Of a DNA stretch of 64,000 bases, positions 27,536-35,519 are shown piece by piece (positions within the stretch are counted from its first letter, which is position 1; each line of letters starts with the position of its first letter). Below the pieces are notes generated by a model. It saw only the letters and a list, made by a program, of their open reading frames with translations, had not been told where the DNA came from and ran no database searches. The position numbers and the translations under genes were made by a program. Origin of the DNA: Alphaproteobacteria bacterium (GTDB lineage Bacteria > Pseudomonadota > Alphaproteobacteria > Micropepsales > Micropepsaceae); the NCBI GenBank assembly GCA_947462105.1, contig CANHNJ010000010.1, forward strand, positions 17,824-81,823, read 5' to 3'.

Positions 27536-28228
27536 ATGGCGATGCGCGTTCTAGTCACCCGGCCCCAGGAAGATGGCGCGGAAACCGCAGCCCTGCTGGC
27601 GGCGCGCGGCCATCAGGCGTTGCTGGCGCCATTGCTGGAAACGCGCTGGTTCGATGGCCCGGCGCTGGATCTTGACGGCATCGCCGCCATTCTCGCGACT
27701 TCGGCCAATGGCGTGCGCGCCCTGGTGCGCCGAACGGCCCGCCGCGACATTCCGGTTTTCGCGGTGGGTCCCCAGACCACGCAGGAAGCACGTGCCGCCG
27801 GCTTCGCCCGCGTCGAGAATGCCGATGGCGATGCGCGCGCGCTGGCCGCTGCAGTGCCGGGCTGGTCGCGGGCGGGCGATGGCGCGCTGCTGCATGTCTG
27901 TGGTGAACAGAATGAAGGCGTCATGGCACAGAGCCTTGCCGCGCAAGGTTATGATGTGCGGCGCGAAATCCTCTATGTCGTGGTGCCGCGCGCCTTGCCC
28001 GCCGATGCGGCGCAGGCTTTGCGCGCCGGCACGGTGGATGCGGCAATCTTCTTTTCGCCGCGCAGCGCCCGCATTTTTGTGGAACAGGCCGGCGCAGCGT
28101 CATTGCAAGGCGTGATCGCGCTCTGCATCAGCCCGGCAACGGCGCAGGCCCTGCCGGATGGGGCTTTCCGAGAGGTCCGCATCGCGGCCAGGCCCAACCA
28201 GGACGCCCTGCTGGCGCTCCTGGACTGA
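27536..28228 (+). CDS. hemD: Uroporphyrinogen-III synthase HemD
   Basis: Closes and isomerises hydroxymethylbilane to uroporphyrinogen III for heme and corrin synthesis. This poorly conserved family is recognised by [20 protein letters not shown] at the start, [32 protein letters not shown], and [15 protein letters not shown] with a final SPATAQAL. The 230 residues form the two-lobed fold. The divergent neighbour tsaD is the common partner in alphaproteobacteria. The mitofilin-like gene that often follows hemD is absent. A PAS gene lies antisense downstream. Confidence 0.93.
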   Translation: MAMRVLVTRPQEDGAETAALLAARGHQALLAPLLETRWFDGPALDLDGIAAILATSANGVRALVRRTARRDIPVFAVGPQTTQEARAAGFARVENADGDARALAAAVPGWSRAGDGALLHVCGEQNEGVMAQSLAAQGYDVRREILYVVVPRALPADAAQALRAGTVDAAIFFSPRSARIFVEQAGAASLQGVIALCISPATAQALPDGAFREVRIAARPNQDALLALLD

Positions 28229-28232
28229 CTAT

Positions 28233-28643
28233 CTATTCCAATAGCACGGTCAGGTCTTCGACCTGGTTGATGATCAACCGGACAAAGCCTTCGTCATCCA
28301 GCACCGGCGTGTTCACCACGCGCCAGAAGCGCGGCACATAGCGGCCGCCTTCTGCCGGGGCGATGTCGAACTTGAAGCTGGGAATGATGTCGGCGGCGCG
28401 CGTCTTGAGTACGTTTAGCAGTGACTGGCGCAGCACCGAGACGCCATCGGCCGCGTTGCAGTTGGGATTGTCGGGGAAAATCTCAAAGAGGAATTTGCCC
28501 AGCGTCTCTTCCGGCCTTGTCATGGTGGCCTGGGCAAGGGCGTCGTTCTGCGCCACGATCCGCAAGGCGGGGTCGAGGACCAAGCACAGGCCCGGCTTGC
28601 TCTCGAACAGGGCCTGATCGGCAGGCGTCAGCAGGCTTGGCAT
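28233..28643 (-). CDS. Stand-alone PAS-domain protein
   Basis: 136-residue protein made of one PAS domain: LVLDPALRIVAQNDALAQAT, then GKFLFEIFPDNPN and a C-terminal strand region RFWRVVNTPVLDDEGFVRLI. It has no output domain (kinase, GGDEF or HTH). The domain resembles the N-terminal sensor of many alphaproteobacterial histidine kinases. It may be a regulator working in trans or the remnant of a larger sensor. Four bases separate its stop from that of hemD. A GCCCCC/GGGGGC hairpin (28696-28716) lies upstream. Confidence 0.8.
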   Translation of the reverse strand: MPSLLTPADQALFESKPGLCLVLDPALRIVAQNDALAQATMTRPEETLGKFLFEIFPDNPNCNAADGVSVLRQSLLNVLKTRAADIIPSFKFDIAPAEGGRYVPRFWRVVNTPVLDDEGFVRLIINQVEDLTVLLE

Positions 28644-28964
28644 CGCACAACAGGCTCCCTGGACGGCGGCATACTAGATTTCAGTGCCGGGCTGAGCCCC
28701 CCTCTATTCAGGGGGCATCCGACGCTTCACCTGCCATTTTCACAACCAATAGTTGTATTATTTTTAACCGCCACATCCCCCAGGGCGCGCTTATGACAGG
28801 GCAAGGCGGCCTTTCCCGGCGTCTTCACACCTGGCCCTGTACAAAGTTGCACACGCCATCCAACCCGGGATGTTCCGCACAAATTCCTCATACCATTTGG
28901 TTTTCGCCCCTGCGCGGCCTTGCCACGCTTGACGGCATCGAAGCGGAACCGTCACTCTTCGCGT
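28644..28964. other. Intergenic region without recognised gene
   Basis: About 320 bases. It holds a hairpin GCCCCC/GGGGGC (28696-28716), an AT-richer patch (28738-28770) that could carry a promoter, and no reading frame I can support. Short frames here have no ribosome site and no family resemblance. Confidence 0.6.
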
Positions 28965-29162
28965 ATGCAGCAAGAGGTTTTTGCCAATACCGAGGACTTC
29001 GGCGGCCCGGACATCATCGCCGCGCCCTGCAAGGCCTCCCGTCCCGGCCAGGACGCGCCCTATGCCCGCCGCGACGCCGACGCCGGGACGGCTGTATCAC
29101 CAGCAACAAAAGCAACAACAATAAGGCGCTTTCTTTTGCGCCCTGAGTTCGTCGCGCCTTAG
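28965..29162 (+). CDS. Possible small protein ending inside a family C repeat
   Basis: 65 codons from ATG 28965 with GC-rich third positions over most of the length (MQQEVFANTEDFGGPDIIAA). No family is recognised and no good ribosome site is seen. The last ~12 residues (RRFLLRPEFVAP) and the stop are supplied by repeat C1. If real, the repeat has replaced its original end. It could also be chance coding potential in GC-rich DNA. Confidence 0.35.
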   Translation: MQQEVFANTEDFGGPDIIAAPCKASRPGQDAPYARRDADAGTAVSPATKATTIRRFLLRPEFVAP

Positions 29163-29223
29163 CTCATGTACTATTTGTACACATCGCTCGGCGCCCCTGC
29201 TCAGGCCGCAAAATCGACGCGCC
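29125..29223. repeat. Dispersed structured repeat, family C copy 1
   Basis: 99-base palindromic element. The outer arms are GGCGC/GCGCC, the middle arm TTTTGCG..CCTGAG pairs with CTCAGG..CGCAAAA, and the central hairpin is TGTAC-TATTT-GTACA. The GTTCGTCGCGC motif is conserved. Copies C2 (38524-38622) and C3 (56892-56991) keep all three stems with different bases. Confidence 0.85.
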
Positions 29224-29235
29224 TGGAAGAATGAG

Positions 29236-29592
29236 ATGCGGGGAAAGAAAAGAGATATTGGCGGCGTCATCAAGATTGGCGATTTTCCGCTGCGCTGGTC
29301 GGTGAAAAGCGAGCCGATCTGGAAATCCACCGATGGCGATATCGGCCTGCGCCTGAGCGTGGTGCGGCATGATGAGGCCCTGACGCGGCACGGCACGCCG
29401 CGCGCCTGGCGCGAACTGATCCTGCAATTTCCGTTTGAAAAGCCCAAGCACGCCACGCGGTTTCCGGAACGGCCGGACGTGACACCCGAGAAACTGGCGG
29501 CGGCCATCCACATCGCGATGGAAGCAGGCTGGGAGCCATACTCCCGTGGCCGCGCGATGGAGCTAATACTGGAAGCGGGCGACTTGCCCTGA
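29236..29592 (+). CDS. Hypothetical protein, 118 residues
   Basis: A soluble protein with no recognised domain. It begins MRGKKRDIGGVIKIGDFPLR and has a regular body (WSVKSEPIWKSTDGDIGLRL; TPEKLAAAIHIAMEAGWEPY). The C-terminal half looks like a helix-turn pattern found in small conserved proteins of this class. ATG 29236 is used, and ATG 29231 is out of frame. It lies directly after repeat C1 and ends a few bases before a decayed pseudogene on the other strand. GC3 supports coding. Confidence 0.6.
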   Translation: MRGKKRDIGGVIKIGDFPLRWSVKSEPIWKSTDGDIGLRLSVVRHDEALTRHGTPRAWRELILQFPFEKPKHATRFPERPDVTPEKLAAAIHIAMEAGWEPYSRGRAMELILEAGDLP

Positions 29593-29600
29593 AGAAAGAT

Positions 29601-30270
29601 CTAGACGGCCAGTGACCGGCGTTCGGCGTTGGTGGCGAAGATCTCCAGCTCGTCGCTGACTTCCGGCATCAGCGCATCCCAGTCGCCGAACTTTTCCGGC
29701 TAGCAAACTCGCGTCTTCGCATACCCGGGATATTCGTTCGTCCCCAGCTGCTGCCAGGTGCGGCCGGCGGTGACCGCAGCGGCGATGGGAGCGGAAATCA
29801 ACATGCCAACCGCAGCACAAAGCGCGGCCGCACCTTTGATATCCTATTTCAGGTTCATGCCCTCGATCTGGTGAACGGTGACGCCGAACTGTTCGGCGGC
29901 GCGCGGCAGCTCCTGCGCACAGTCGCCATATTGAAGGCATTGCGCCGCTGACGCCCGGCGTGGCCAGCACGGGCCTTAGCCATCGATGGGCGAGAAATAC
30001 TTGGCGCGCTTTGCCTGCAGCATCATGGAACACTGGCACAGGCCGACCTTGCGGCCCGGCAGGGCAGCCAGCTGGGCGCGGAAATCCGCCACCCGGGCCG
30101 GGTCCGGCACCAGGAAGGGCTTGTGCGGGAAATCGGCCAGCGACTTGCGATAGTGCTGCAAGGGCGGTGCCCATCGGCGCCCACAGGTCGGGCTTGTTGT
30201 TCTTGGTCGCGAAGGGAATGAGCCGCAGCGCCTTGTTGCCGTCGGCATCGACCAGGGCGCAGCGGCCAGG
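29601..30270 (-). pseudogene. Decayed TPR/glycosyltransferase-type gene of flagellar loci
   Basis: Joining three frames gives a recognisable C-terminal half: LRLIPFATKNNKPDLWAPMG, then KVGLCQCSMMLQAKRAKYF, then VLATPGV, then LQYGDCAQELPRAAEQFGV and PEKFGDWDALMP at the end. This matches the C-terminal domain of TPR proteins near alphaproteobacterial flagellin-modification genes. There are in-frame stops at 29700-29702 and 29844-29846, at least three frameshifts, and a deletion before GRTWQQLG. No promoter remains. It is a clear pseudogene. The family call is from memory. Confidence 0.75.
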
Positions 30271-30485
30271 GCTGCGCCAAGGGTGAGGGCGGCAATAAGA
30301 ATATTAAAGAGGAGCGCGGCGCATGAAGGGCTTCTGCCTTTCGGTTCGACGAACGCCTTGCCAGAAGCGTGTCGCCAGAAATTGACAAAATAGTAATATA
30401 ATTAATTTCTTATTTCGCCGTAGTGACAGCCAAAAGCGCCACCCGGCAGAAGCTGCACTGTCAAATGATCGTGGTTAAAAAGATT
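30271..30485. other. AT-rich intergenic region between pseudogene and MFS gene
   Basis: About 215 bases, AT-rich near 30375-30420 (runs of T and A). The upstream part of the pseudogene may extend into it. I see no gene. It is downstream of the MFS carrier, so it may hold its terminator, though no clear hairpin with a T tract is visible. Confidence 0.5.
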
Positions 30486-31748
30486 CTAAAGATTCGCGTA
30501 GCGGCGCTGCTTCGATCCGATTGCCAACGAGGCGAAGGCGGCGATCACCGCCACCACCCCCGCCAGCACGAAGGCGTCGAGATAGCTGCCGAAATAGGTG
30601 CGGCTGATGCCGGCGAGATAGGCGGCGCTGGCCGCACCCACCTGATGGCTGGCCGAAATCCAGCCGAACAGGATCGGGCCCCGCTTCGGCCCGAAGGTGC
30701 GGGTGGTGATGGCGACGGTGGGCGGCACGGTAGCAATCCAGTCCAGGCCATAGATCACCGCGAACAGCGACAGGCCATAGAAGCTGAAATCGGCGAAGGG
30801 CAGGTAGATCAGCGACAGCCCGCGCAGGCCGTAATACCAGAACAGCAGCTTGCGCGGTTCGAAGCGGTCGGTGAGCCAGCCGCTGGCGGTGGTGCCGACC
30901 AGGTCGAACACGCCCATGATCGCCAGCAGCCCGCCCGCCGCCGTCACCGCCATGCCGTTGTCGGCGCAGAAGGCGATCATGTGGGTGCCGATCAGGCCGT
31001 TGGTGGTGAAGCCGCAGACGAAGAAGGTGCCCGACAGCAGCCAGAAATCGCGATGGCGCACGCCTTCGCCCAAGGCGCTGAAGGCGGTGCGGATGGGGTT
31101 GCTGGTCTCGCGCGGCGGCACGGGATGATGCTCGTCCGCGCCGAAGGGCTTCTCGCCGATATCCTGCGGCCATTCCGGCAGGAAGAAGAAGACCACCGGG
31201 ATCAGCAGCGCCATCACCGCCGCCACCGCCATCACCACCGGCTGCCAGCCATGATGCTCGGCAATCGCCGCCAGGCCGGGAATGAAGATCAGCGTGCCGG
31301 TGGAGGTGGAAGCGGCAAACAGCCCCATCACCAGGCCGCGATGGGTGGTGAACCAGCGGTTGACGATGGTGGCCGACAGCACGTTGGTGATGCAGCCCGA
31401 ACCGATGCCGGACACCAGGCCCCAGGTCACGACCAGATGCCAGGTCTGTGTCATCATCAGGCTGGTGGCGGTGGACAGGCTCATCATCGCCAGCGCGGTC
31501 AGCACCGTGGCGCGAATGCCGAAGCGCTGCATCGCGGCGGCGGCGAAGGGACCGGTGATGCCGAACAGGAATATCCCGGTAGCGGCGGCAAAGCTGATGC
31601 TGCTGCGCGACCAGCCGAACGCATCCTCCCACGGCACCATCAGCACGCCGGGGGTGGAGCGCAGGCCAGCCGCCGCCAGCAGCGCGCAGAAGATCAGCGC
31701 GGCGACTGCCAGTGCGTAATGCCGCCCGAAAAAGCTGCGCTTCCCCAT
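30486..31748 (-). CDS. MFS transporter (oxalate/formate antiporter-like)
   Basis: 420-residue permease with twelve predicted membrane helices in two bundles of six joined by a hydrophilic loop (~residues 195-225, PEWPQDIGEKPFGADEHHP). The loop after helix 2 reads MQRFGIRATVLTAL and that after helix 8 reads DRFEPRKLLFWYY, both the basic A-like motif of MFS carriers. WEDAFGWSRSSISFAAATG near the N-terminus is typical of monocarboxylate-type members. The substrate cannot be told. It stands alone on this strand. Confidence 0.9.
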   Translation of the reverse strand: MGKRSFFGRHYALAVAALIFCALLAAAGLRSTPGVLMVPWEDAFGWSRSSISFAAATGIFLFGITGPFAAAAMQRFGIRATVLTALAMMSLSTATSLMMTQTWHLVVTWGLVSGIGSGCITNVLSATIVNRWFTTHRGLVMGLFAASTSTGTLIFIPGLAAIAEHHGWQPVVMAVAAVMALLIPVVFFFLPEWPQDIGEKPFGADEHHPVPPRETSNPIRTAFSALGEGVRHRDFWLLSGTFFVCGFTTNGLIGTHMIAFCADNGMAVTAAGGLLAIMGVFDLVGTTASGWLTDRFEPRKLLFWYYGLRGLSLIYLPFADFSFYGLSLFAVIYGLDWIATVPPTVAITTRTFGPKRGPILFGWISASHQVGAASAAYLAGISRTYFGSYLDAFVLAGVVAVIAAFASLAIGSKQRRYANL

Positions 31749-31820
31749 GTCCTCACGGTTCTTGGACCGATTTGCCCCAGCCTAGCAGGTTTGCCCGGCT
31801 GGCGGAGGCCGGGCAGGCGT

Positions 31821-31871
31821 GGCACCCGCCGCGCGCTGGTGATATGGACGGCAGGACCGCATTTCCGCTGA
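31821..31871 (+). pseudogene. 3'-end remnant of a second 2OG-Fe(II) oxygenase gene
   Basis: Seventeen codons (GTRRALVIWTAGPHFR and a TGA stop) match the last codons of the intact gene that starts ten bases later (GTRKALVCWAAGPHFR). By my count 41 of 51 bases agree. Nothing upstream in that frame resembles the rest of the gene, which instead is antisense to the MFS start region. Confidence 0.75.
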
Positions 31872-31881
31872 AGGCCGGACC

Positions 31882-32460
31882 ATGCAAGACGATCCCTACT
31901 CGCAACTGAGGCCGTTCGCGGTCTGGGAACATGCGTTTACGGCGCCGGAGTTGGACGCCATCGTGGCGCTGGGCGACCGCCTGCGGCTGGAGAAAGCCAC
32001 CATTACCTATCAGCCGGGCGAGGACACCGACGATCCCACCCGCATCACCCGCACCGCCTGGCTGGGGCGCGATGCCCAGACCAGCTGGATCTATGAGCGG
32101 ATGGAGCGCATCGCCCGCACCCTCAACAATCACATCTACCGCTTCGACCTCACCGGCTTTTCCGACCTGTTCCAGTACACAGTCTATCGTGCCGAGGAAG
32201 GCGGGCATTTCGACTGGCACATCGACCAGATTCCCCAGCCGGCGCTGCGCAAGCTGTCCTTTTCCCTCCAGCTCTCCGACCCGTCCGACTATGAAGGCTG
32301 CGACCTGGAAATCCATGCCGGTACCCGGATCGACAAGGTGAGCCGCGCCCGTGGCGCGGTGGTGGCCTTTCCCGCCTATGTCATTCACCGCGTGACGCCG
32401 ATCCGCGCCGGCACCCGCAAGGCGCTGGTGTGCTGGGCGGCAGGACCACACTTTCGCTGA
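31882..32460 (+). CDS. 2-oxoglutarate/Fe(II)-dependent oxygenase (PKHX type)
   Basis: 192-residue non-heme iron oxygenase of the prolyl-hydroxylase-like 2OG-Fe(II) superfamily. The iron triad is H and D in GGHFDWHID and the distal H in YVIHRVTPI. The 2OG-binding arginine follows in RAGTRKALVCW. LSFSLQLSDPSDYEGCDLEI is the jelly-roll core. The C-terminal HFR tail matches its remnant just upstream. No signal peptide is seen. The substrate (a protein side chain or small molecule) is unknown. Confidence 0.9.
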   Translation: MQDDPYSQLRPFAVWEHAFTAPELDAIVALGDRLRLEKATITYQPGEDTDDPTRITRTAWLGRDAQTSWIYERMERIARTLNNHIYRFDLTGFSDLFQYTVYRAEEGGHFDWHIDQIPQPALRKLSFSLQLSDPSDYEGCDLEIHAGTRIDKVSRARGAVVAFPAYVIHRVTPIRAGTRKALVCWAAGPHFR

Positions 32461-32528
32461 GCGGACGCATGGACAGGGGCGGGCGGGCTCCCTATTTTCG
32501 CCTCACCTTTTGATCAGGATTCGCCGGC

Positions 32529-32633
32529 ATGGCTCCGCGTCCCGCGCTACTTTGTATCCTTGCTGGCTGGGGCCCCGGCGGCGACAGCCGCCCATCAAAC
32601 CAGGCCAACCCCTGCAACCTGGTGATGTCGTGA
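32529..32633 (+). pseudogene. 5'-end remnant of a second gpmI gene
   Basis: Thirty-four codons from ATG 32529 start MAPRPALLCILAGWG and then diverge (GGDSRPSNQANPCNL) to a TGA overlapping the start of the intact gpmI. The intact gene starts SIPRPALLCILDGWG. Over 38 aligned bases I count seven differences, five synonymous. It keeps the LCIL.GWG core of the phosphatase-fold first strand but loses the catalytic Asp (GWG preceded by A). Confidence 0.75.
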
Positions 32634-34195
32634 GCATTCCGCGCCCCGCGCTTCTTTGCATTCTCGACGGCTGGGGTTGGCGGCCCGAGGATGCTGCCGA
32701 CAACGCCATCGCCAGGGCGCGGACGCCCAACTACACGCGCATGCTGGCCGACAGCCCCTATGCTTTGCTCGCCACCTCCGGTACGGCCGTGGGCCTGCCG
32801 CGCGGCCAGATGGGCAATTCCGAAGTCGGACACATGAATATCGGTGCCGGCCGCGTCGTGGCGCAGGATCTGCCGCGCATCGATGTCGCCATTGAAGACG
32901 GGTCGCTCGCCACGCGTCCTGTGCTGGTGGACCTCATCAACAAGGCCAAGGCTCCGGAGCGTAACCGAGAGGGTGAGCGACCAATAAATAAAGGCGGGGC
33001 GCTGCACATCATGGGCCTGCTGTCGCCGGGCGGCGTGCATGCGCATCAGGATCACATCGCCGCGCTGGTCAAGGCGGCTGCTGGCGTGCCCGTTTTCATC
33101 CATGCTTTCCTCGATGGCCGCGACACGCCGCCGAAAAGCGCGCGCGGCTTTGTCGAGAAATTCCTGAATGACATTGCCGGGATTCCCGGCGTGCGCCTCG
33201 CCACCATTTCGGGCCGCTTCTATGGCATGGACCGCGACAAGCGCTGGGACCGCGTGGAAAAGGCCTATGCCGCGATTGTCGATGCCGATGCGATCCGCTT
33301 CGCCGATCCGCTGGCGGCGATTGACGCCTCCTATGCCGCTGATGTCACCGACGAGTTTATGCTGCCGGTGGTGCTGGACGAATATGCCGGCGCGCGCGAT
33401 GGCGACGTGCTGCTGTTCGCCCATTTCCGCGCCGACCGCGCCCGCGAGATTTCTGCCGCGCTGCTCGATCCCGGCTTTGACGGCTTTGTCCGTCCGCGCG
33501 TGGTGCGGTTCGCCGCCGCGGCTGGCCTGACCGAATATTCCGACGCGTTGAAGCCGTTGATGGCCGCCATTTTCCCGCCGGAAGATGTGCGCGAAACGCT
33601 AGGCGAAGTGATCGCTGCGCGCGGACTCAGGCAGCTCCGCATCGCCGAGACCGAGAAATACGCCCATGTCACTTTCTTCCTGAATGGCGGGCGCGAAACC
33701 CAGTTCGAGGGCGAGGACCGCATCCTGGTGCCCAGCCCCAAAGTGACGACCTATGATCTCAAGCCTGACATGAGTGCGGGCGAAGTCACCGACAAGCTGG
33801 AAGCGGCGATCCTGTCGGGCAAATACGATCTCATCGTCTGCAACTATGCCAATCCCGACATGGTCGGTCACACCGGCATCATGCATGCGGCGCTGGCGGC
33901 GGTGGAAACCATCGACGCGGCGCTGGGCCGCCTGCGCGCCGCCATCGAGAAGATGGGTGGCGTCATGCTGGTCACCGCCGATCACGGCAATATCGAGATG
34001 ATGGAAGACCCGGAGACCAAAGAGCCTTTCACGGCCCACACCACGCTGGACGTTCCGGTGATCGTGGTGAACGGCCCGCGCGCCACGCTGGCGAATGGCC
34101 GTCTTGCCGATGTCGCGCCCACCATGCTCGACCTGATGGGCTTGCCTGCACCGGCGGTGATGACCGGCCATTCCCTGCTCAAGCGCGAGGCCTGA
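32630..34195 (+). CDS. gpmI: 2,3-bisphosphoglycerate-independent phosphoglycerate mutase
   Basis: Two-manganese enzyme converting 3- to 2-phosphoglycerate in glycolysis. The alkaline-phosphatase-fold start ALLCILDGWG carries the metal Asp. The phosphoserine is in GNSEVGHMNIGAGR. The mutase domain shows GGVHAHQDH and FLDGRDTPPKSA. VTADHGNIE and HTTLDVPVIV close the metal sites. The length is 521 residues. GTG 32630 overlaps the remnant's stop. A longer frame to 32510 would carry unrelated residues through the remnant. Confidence 0.96.
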   Translation: MSIPRPALLCILDGWGWRPEDAADNAIARARTPNYTRMLADSPYALLATSGTAVGLPRGQMGNSEVGHMNIGAGRVVAQDLPRIDVAIEDGSLATRPVLVDLINKAKAPERNREGERPINKGGALHIMGLLSPGGVHAHQDHIAALVKAAAGVPVFIHAFLDGRDTPPKSARGFVEKFLNDIAGIPGVRLATISGRFYGMDRDKRWDRVEKAYAAIVDADAIRFADPLAAIDASYAADVTDEFMLPVVLDEYAGARDGDVLLFAHFRADRAREISAALLDPGFDGFVRPRVVRFAAAAGLTEYSDALKPLMAAIFPPEDVRETLGEVIAARGLRQLRIAETEKYAHVTFFLNGGRETQFEGEDRILVPSPKVTTYDLKPDMSAGEVTDKLEAAILSGKYDLIVCNYANPDMVGHTGIMHAALAAVETIDAALGRLRAAIEKMGGVMLVTADHGNIEMMEDPETKEPFTAHTTLDVPVIVVNGPRATLANGRLADVAPTMLDLMGLPAPAVMTGHSLLKREA

Positions 34196-34196
34196 C

Positions 34197-35519
34197 CTGA
34201 AGCGGACGGCACTCCTTTTCCTGCTTGGCGCGGCGCTGGTGATGCCGCCGCTGCCCGATGCCGCCGCGCAGACACGCAAACCCGCCGTCCAGAAAACAAC
34301 AAAGCCGCGCGCCCGGATCGTCGACATCATCCGGCCGCGCCCGCGCCCGCTCCATCGCCTCGATGCGCCGCCGGAACAGCCGCTCGATCTTTCCCATGCC
34401 GTGCCCGGCCGCAGCATGGCGCAGATGCCGTCCAGTGCCGAACAGTTGCAGGCGCTCAACAGCCGGATCCAGCAGCAGACGCCGCAGGTGGCGGCGGCGC
34501 GCCAGAAAAGCGATGCGCTCTCTGCCGAAGCCGCCGCCCTGCGCAAGAAGCTGATCATCACGGCGGCGCAGATTGCGCAGTTCGAACGCGACCGGGTGGA
34601 GCAGACCAGGCGCATCGCCGAACTGACGGCAGAGGATGCGCGGCTGGGCGCGGGCTTCGCGCGCGACCGCGTTGCCGTCACCCAGTTGCTGGCGGTGCTG
34701 CAACGGCTGCAGCATGACATGCCACCGGCGCTGGCGATGACGTCGGGCGACGCGCTGGGCGCGGCGCGGGGCTCCCTGCTGATCGGCGCGTCCCTGCCGC
34801 CGGTCTATGCGCGGGCGGCCGCCCTGTCGCGGCGGCTGGAAGCGCTGGCGCGGACACGGGCGGAACTGGCCGCCAGGCGGACCCAGGCGGACGTGACGGA
34901 AAAATCCCTCACCCGGGCGCGGGCAGAACTGGGCGTGCTGCTGGACCAGAAGGAGCAGGAGGCCCAGGACGCCGCCGGAACCTACGGAAACCTGCAAAAA
35001 CAGTTGGCGGTGATTGCCGCCGAAGCCGCCGATTTCCAGGTGCTGCTGAACCGCATCGCGCGCCTGCGCCGCGCGCCGGACGCGCAAAGCGGCGTGGTAA
35101 CCGTGGAATCGCGGGCGGGCGGCGGTTTCGAGGTAGTGGCCCGGGGATCACTGCTGCCGCCGGTGGTCGGCACCCTGTTGCCGCCCGGTTCCGGCTCTGG
35201 CCCAGGCTCCAGCTTTGTCGTCCTGCCAGGGGCGCAGGTCATCGCGCCTGCCGACGGCAAGGTTTTGTTCGCCGGTCCTTACCATAGGTCCGGATATGTC
35301 TTGATCCTGGAGATCAGCACTGGCTACGATCTGGTCTTGGCGGGGTTGGGACAGGTTACGGTGCGTCCGAACGACGAGCTGCTGGCGGGTGAACCCGTCG
35401 GAACCATGCCGGGCAAAGACGGCGATGGCAGGCTCTACTTCGAACTCCGGCGTGACGGCAAAGGGCTCGATCCTGCGCCCTGGCTCAGCCTCGATTTGAG
35501 GAAGGCGAAGAAAACATGA
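34197..35519 (+). CDS. envC: EnvC-like murein hydrolase activator (degenerate M23 peptidase)
   Basis: Periplasmic coiled-coil protein with a LytM/M23-type C-terminal domain. It likely activates amidases at the division site. Coiled-coil runs through residues ~75-270. The M23 region is APADGKVLFAGPYHRSGYVL and LVLAGLGQVTVRPND. Most zinc ligands are absent, as in EnvC, so it is not itself a hydrolase. No ATG/GTG precedes the hydrophobic signal region (KRTALLFLLGAALV). CTG 34197, six bases after GCGAGG, gives a complete signal peptide. GTG 34239 would cut it off. Confidence 0.85.
   Translation: MKRTALLFLLGAALVMPPLPDAAAQTRKPAVQKTTKPRARIVDIIRPRPRPLHRLDAPPEQPLDLSHAVPGRSMAQMPSSAEQLQALNSRIQQQTPQVAAARQKSDALSAEAAALRKKLIITAAQIAQFERDRVEQTRRIAELTAEDARLGAGFARDRVAVTQLLAVLQRLQHDMPPALAMTSGDALGAARGSLLIGASLPPVYARAAALSRRLEALARTRAELAARRTQADVTEKSLTRARAELGVLLDQKEQEAQDAAGTYGNLQKQLAVIAAEAADFQVLLNRIARLRRAPDAQSGVVTVESRAGGGFEVVARGSLLPPVVGTLLPPGSGSGPGSSFVVLPGAQVIAPADGKVLFAGPYHRSGYVLILEISTGYDLVLAGLGQVTVRPNDELLAGEPVGTMPGKDGDGRLYFELRRDGKGLDPAPWLSLDLRKAKKT

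Noticed and set aside
30423..31871. 482-codon plus-strand frame across the MFS gene
   Set aside because: Antisense shadow of the transporter. Only its last 17 codons are meaningful, as the oxygenase remnant reported separately.
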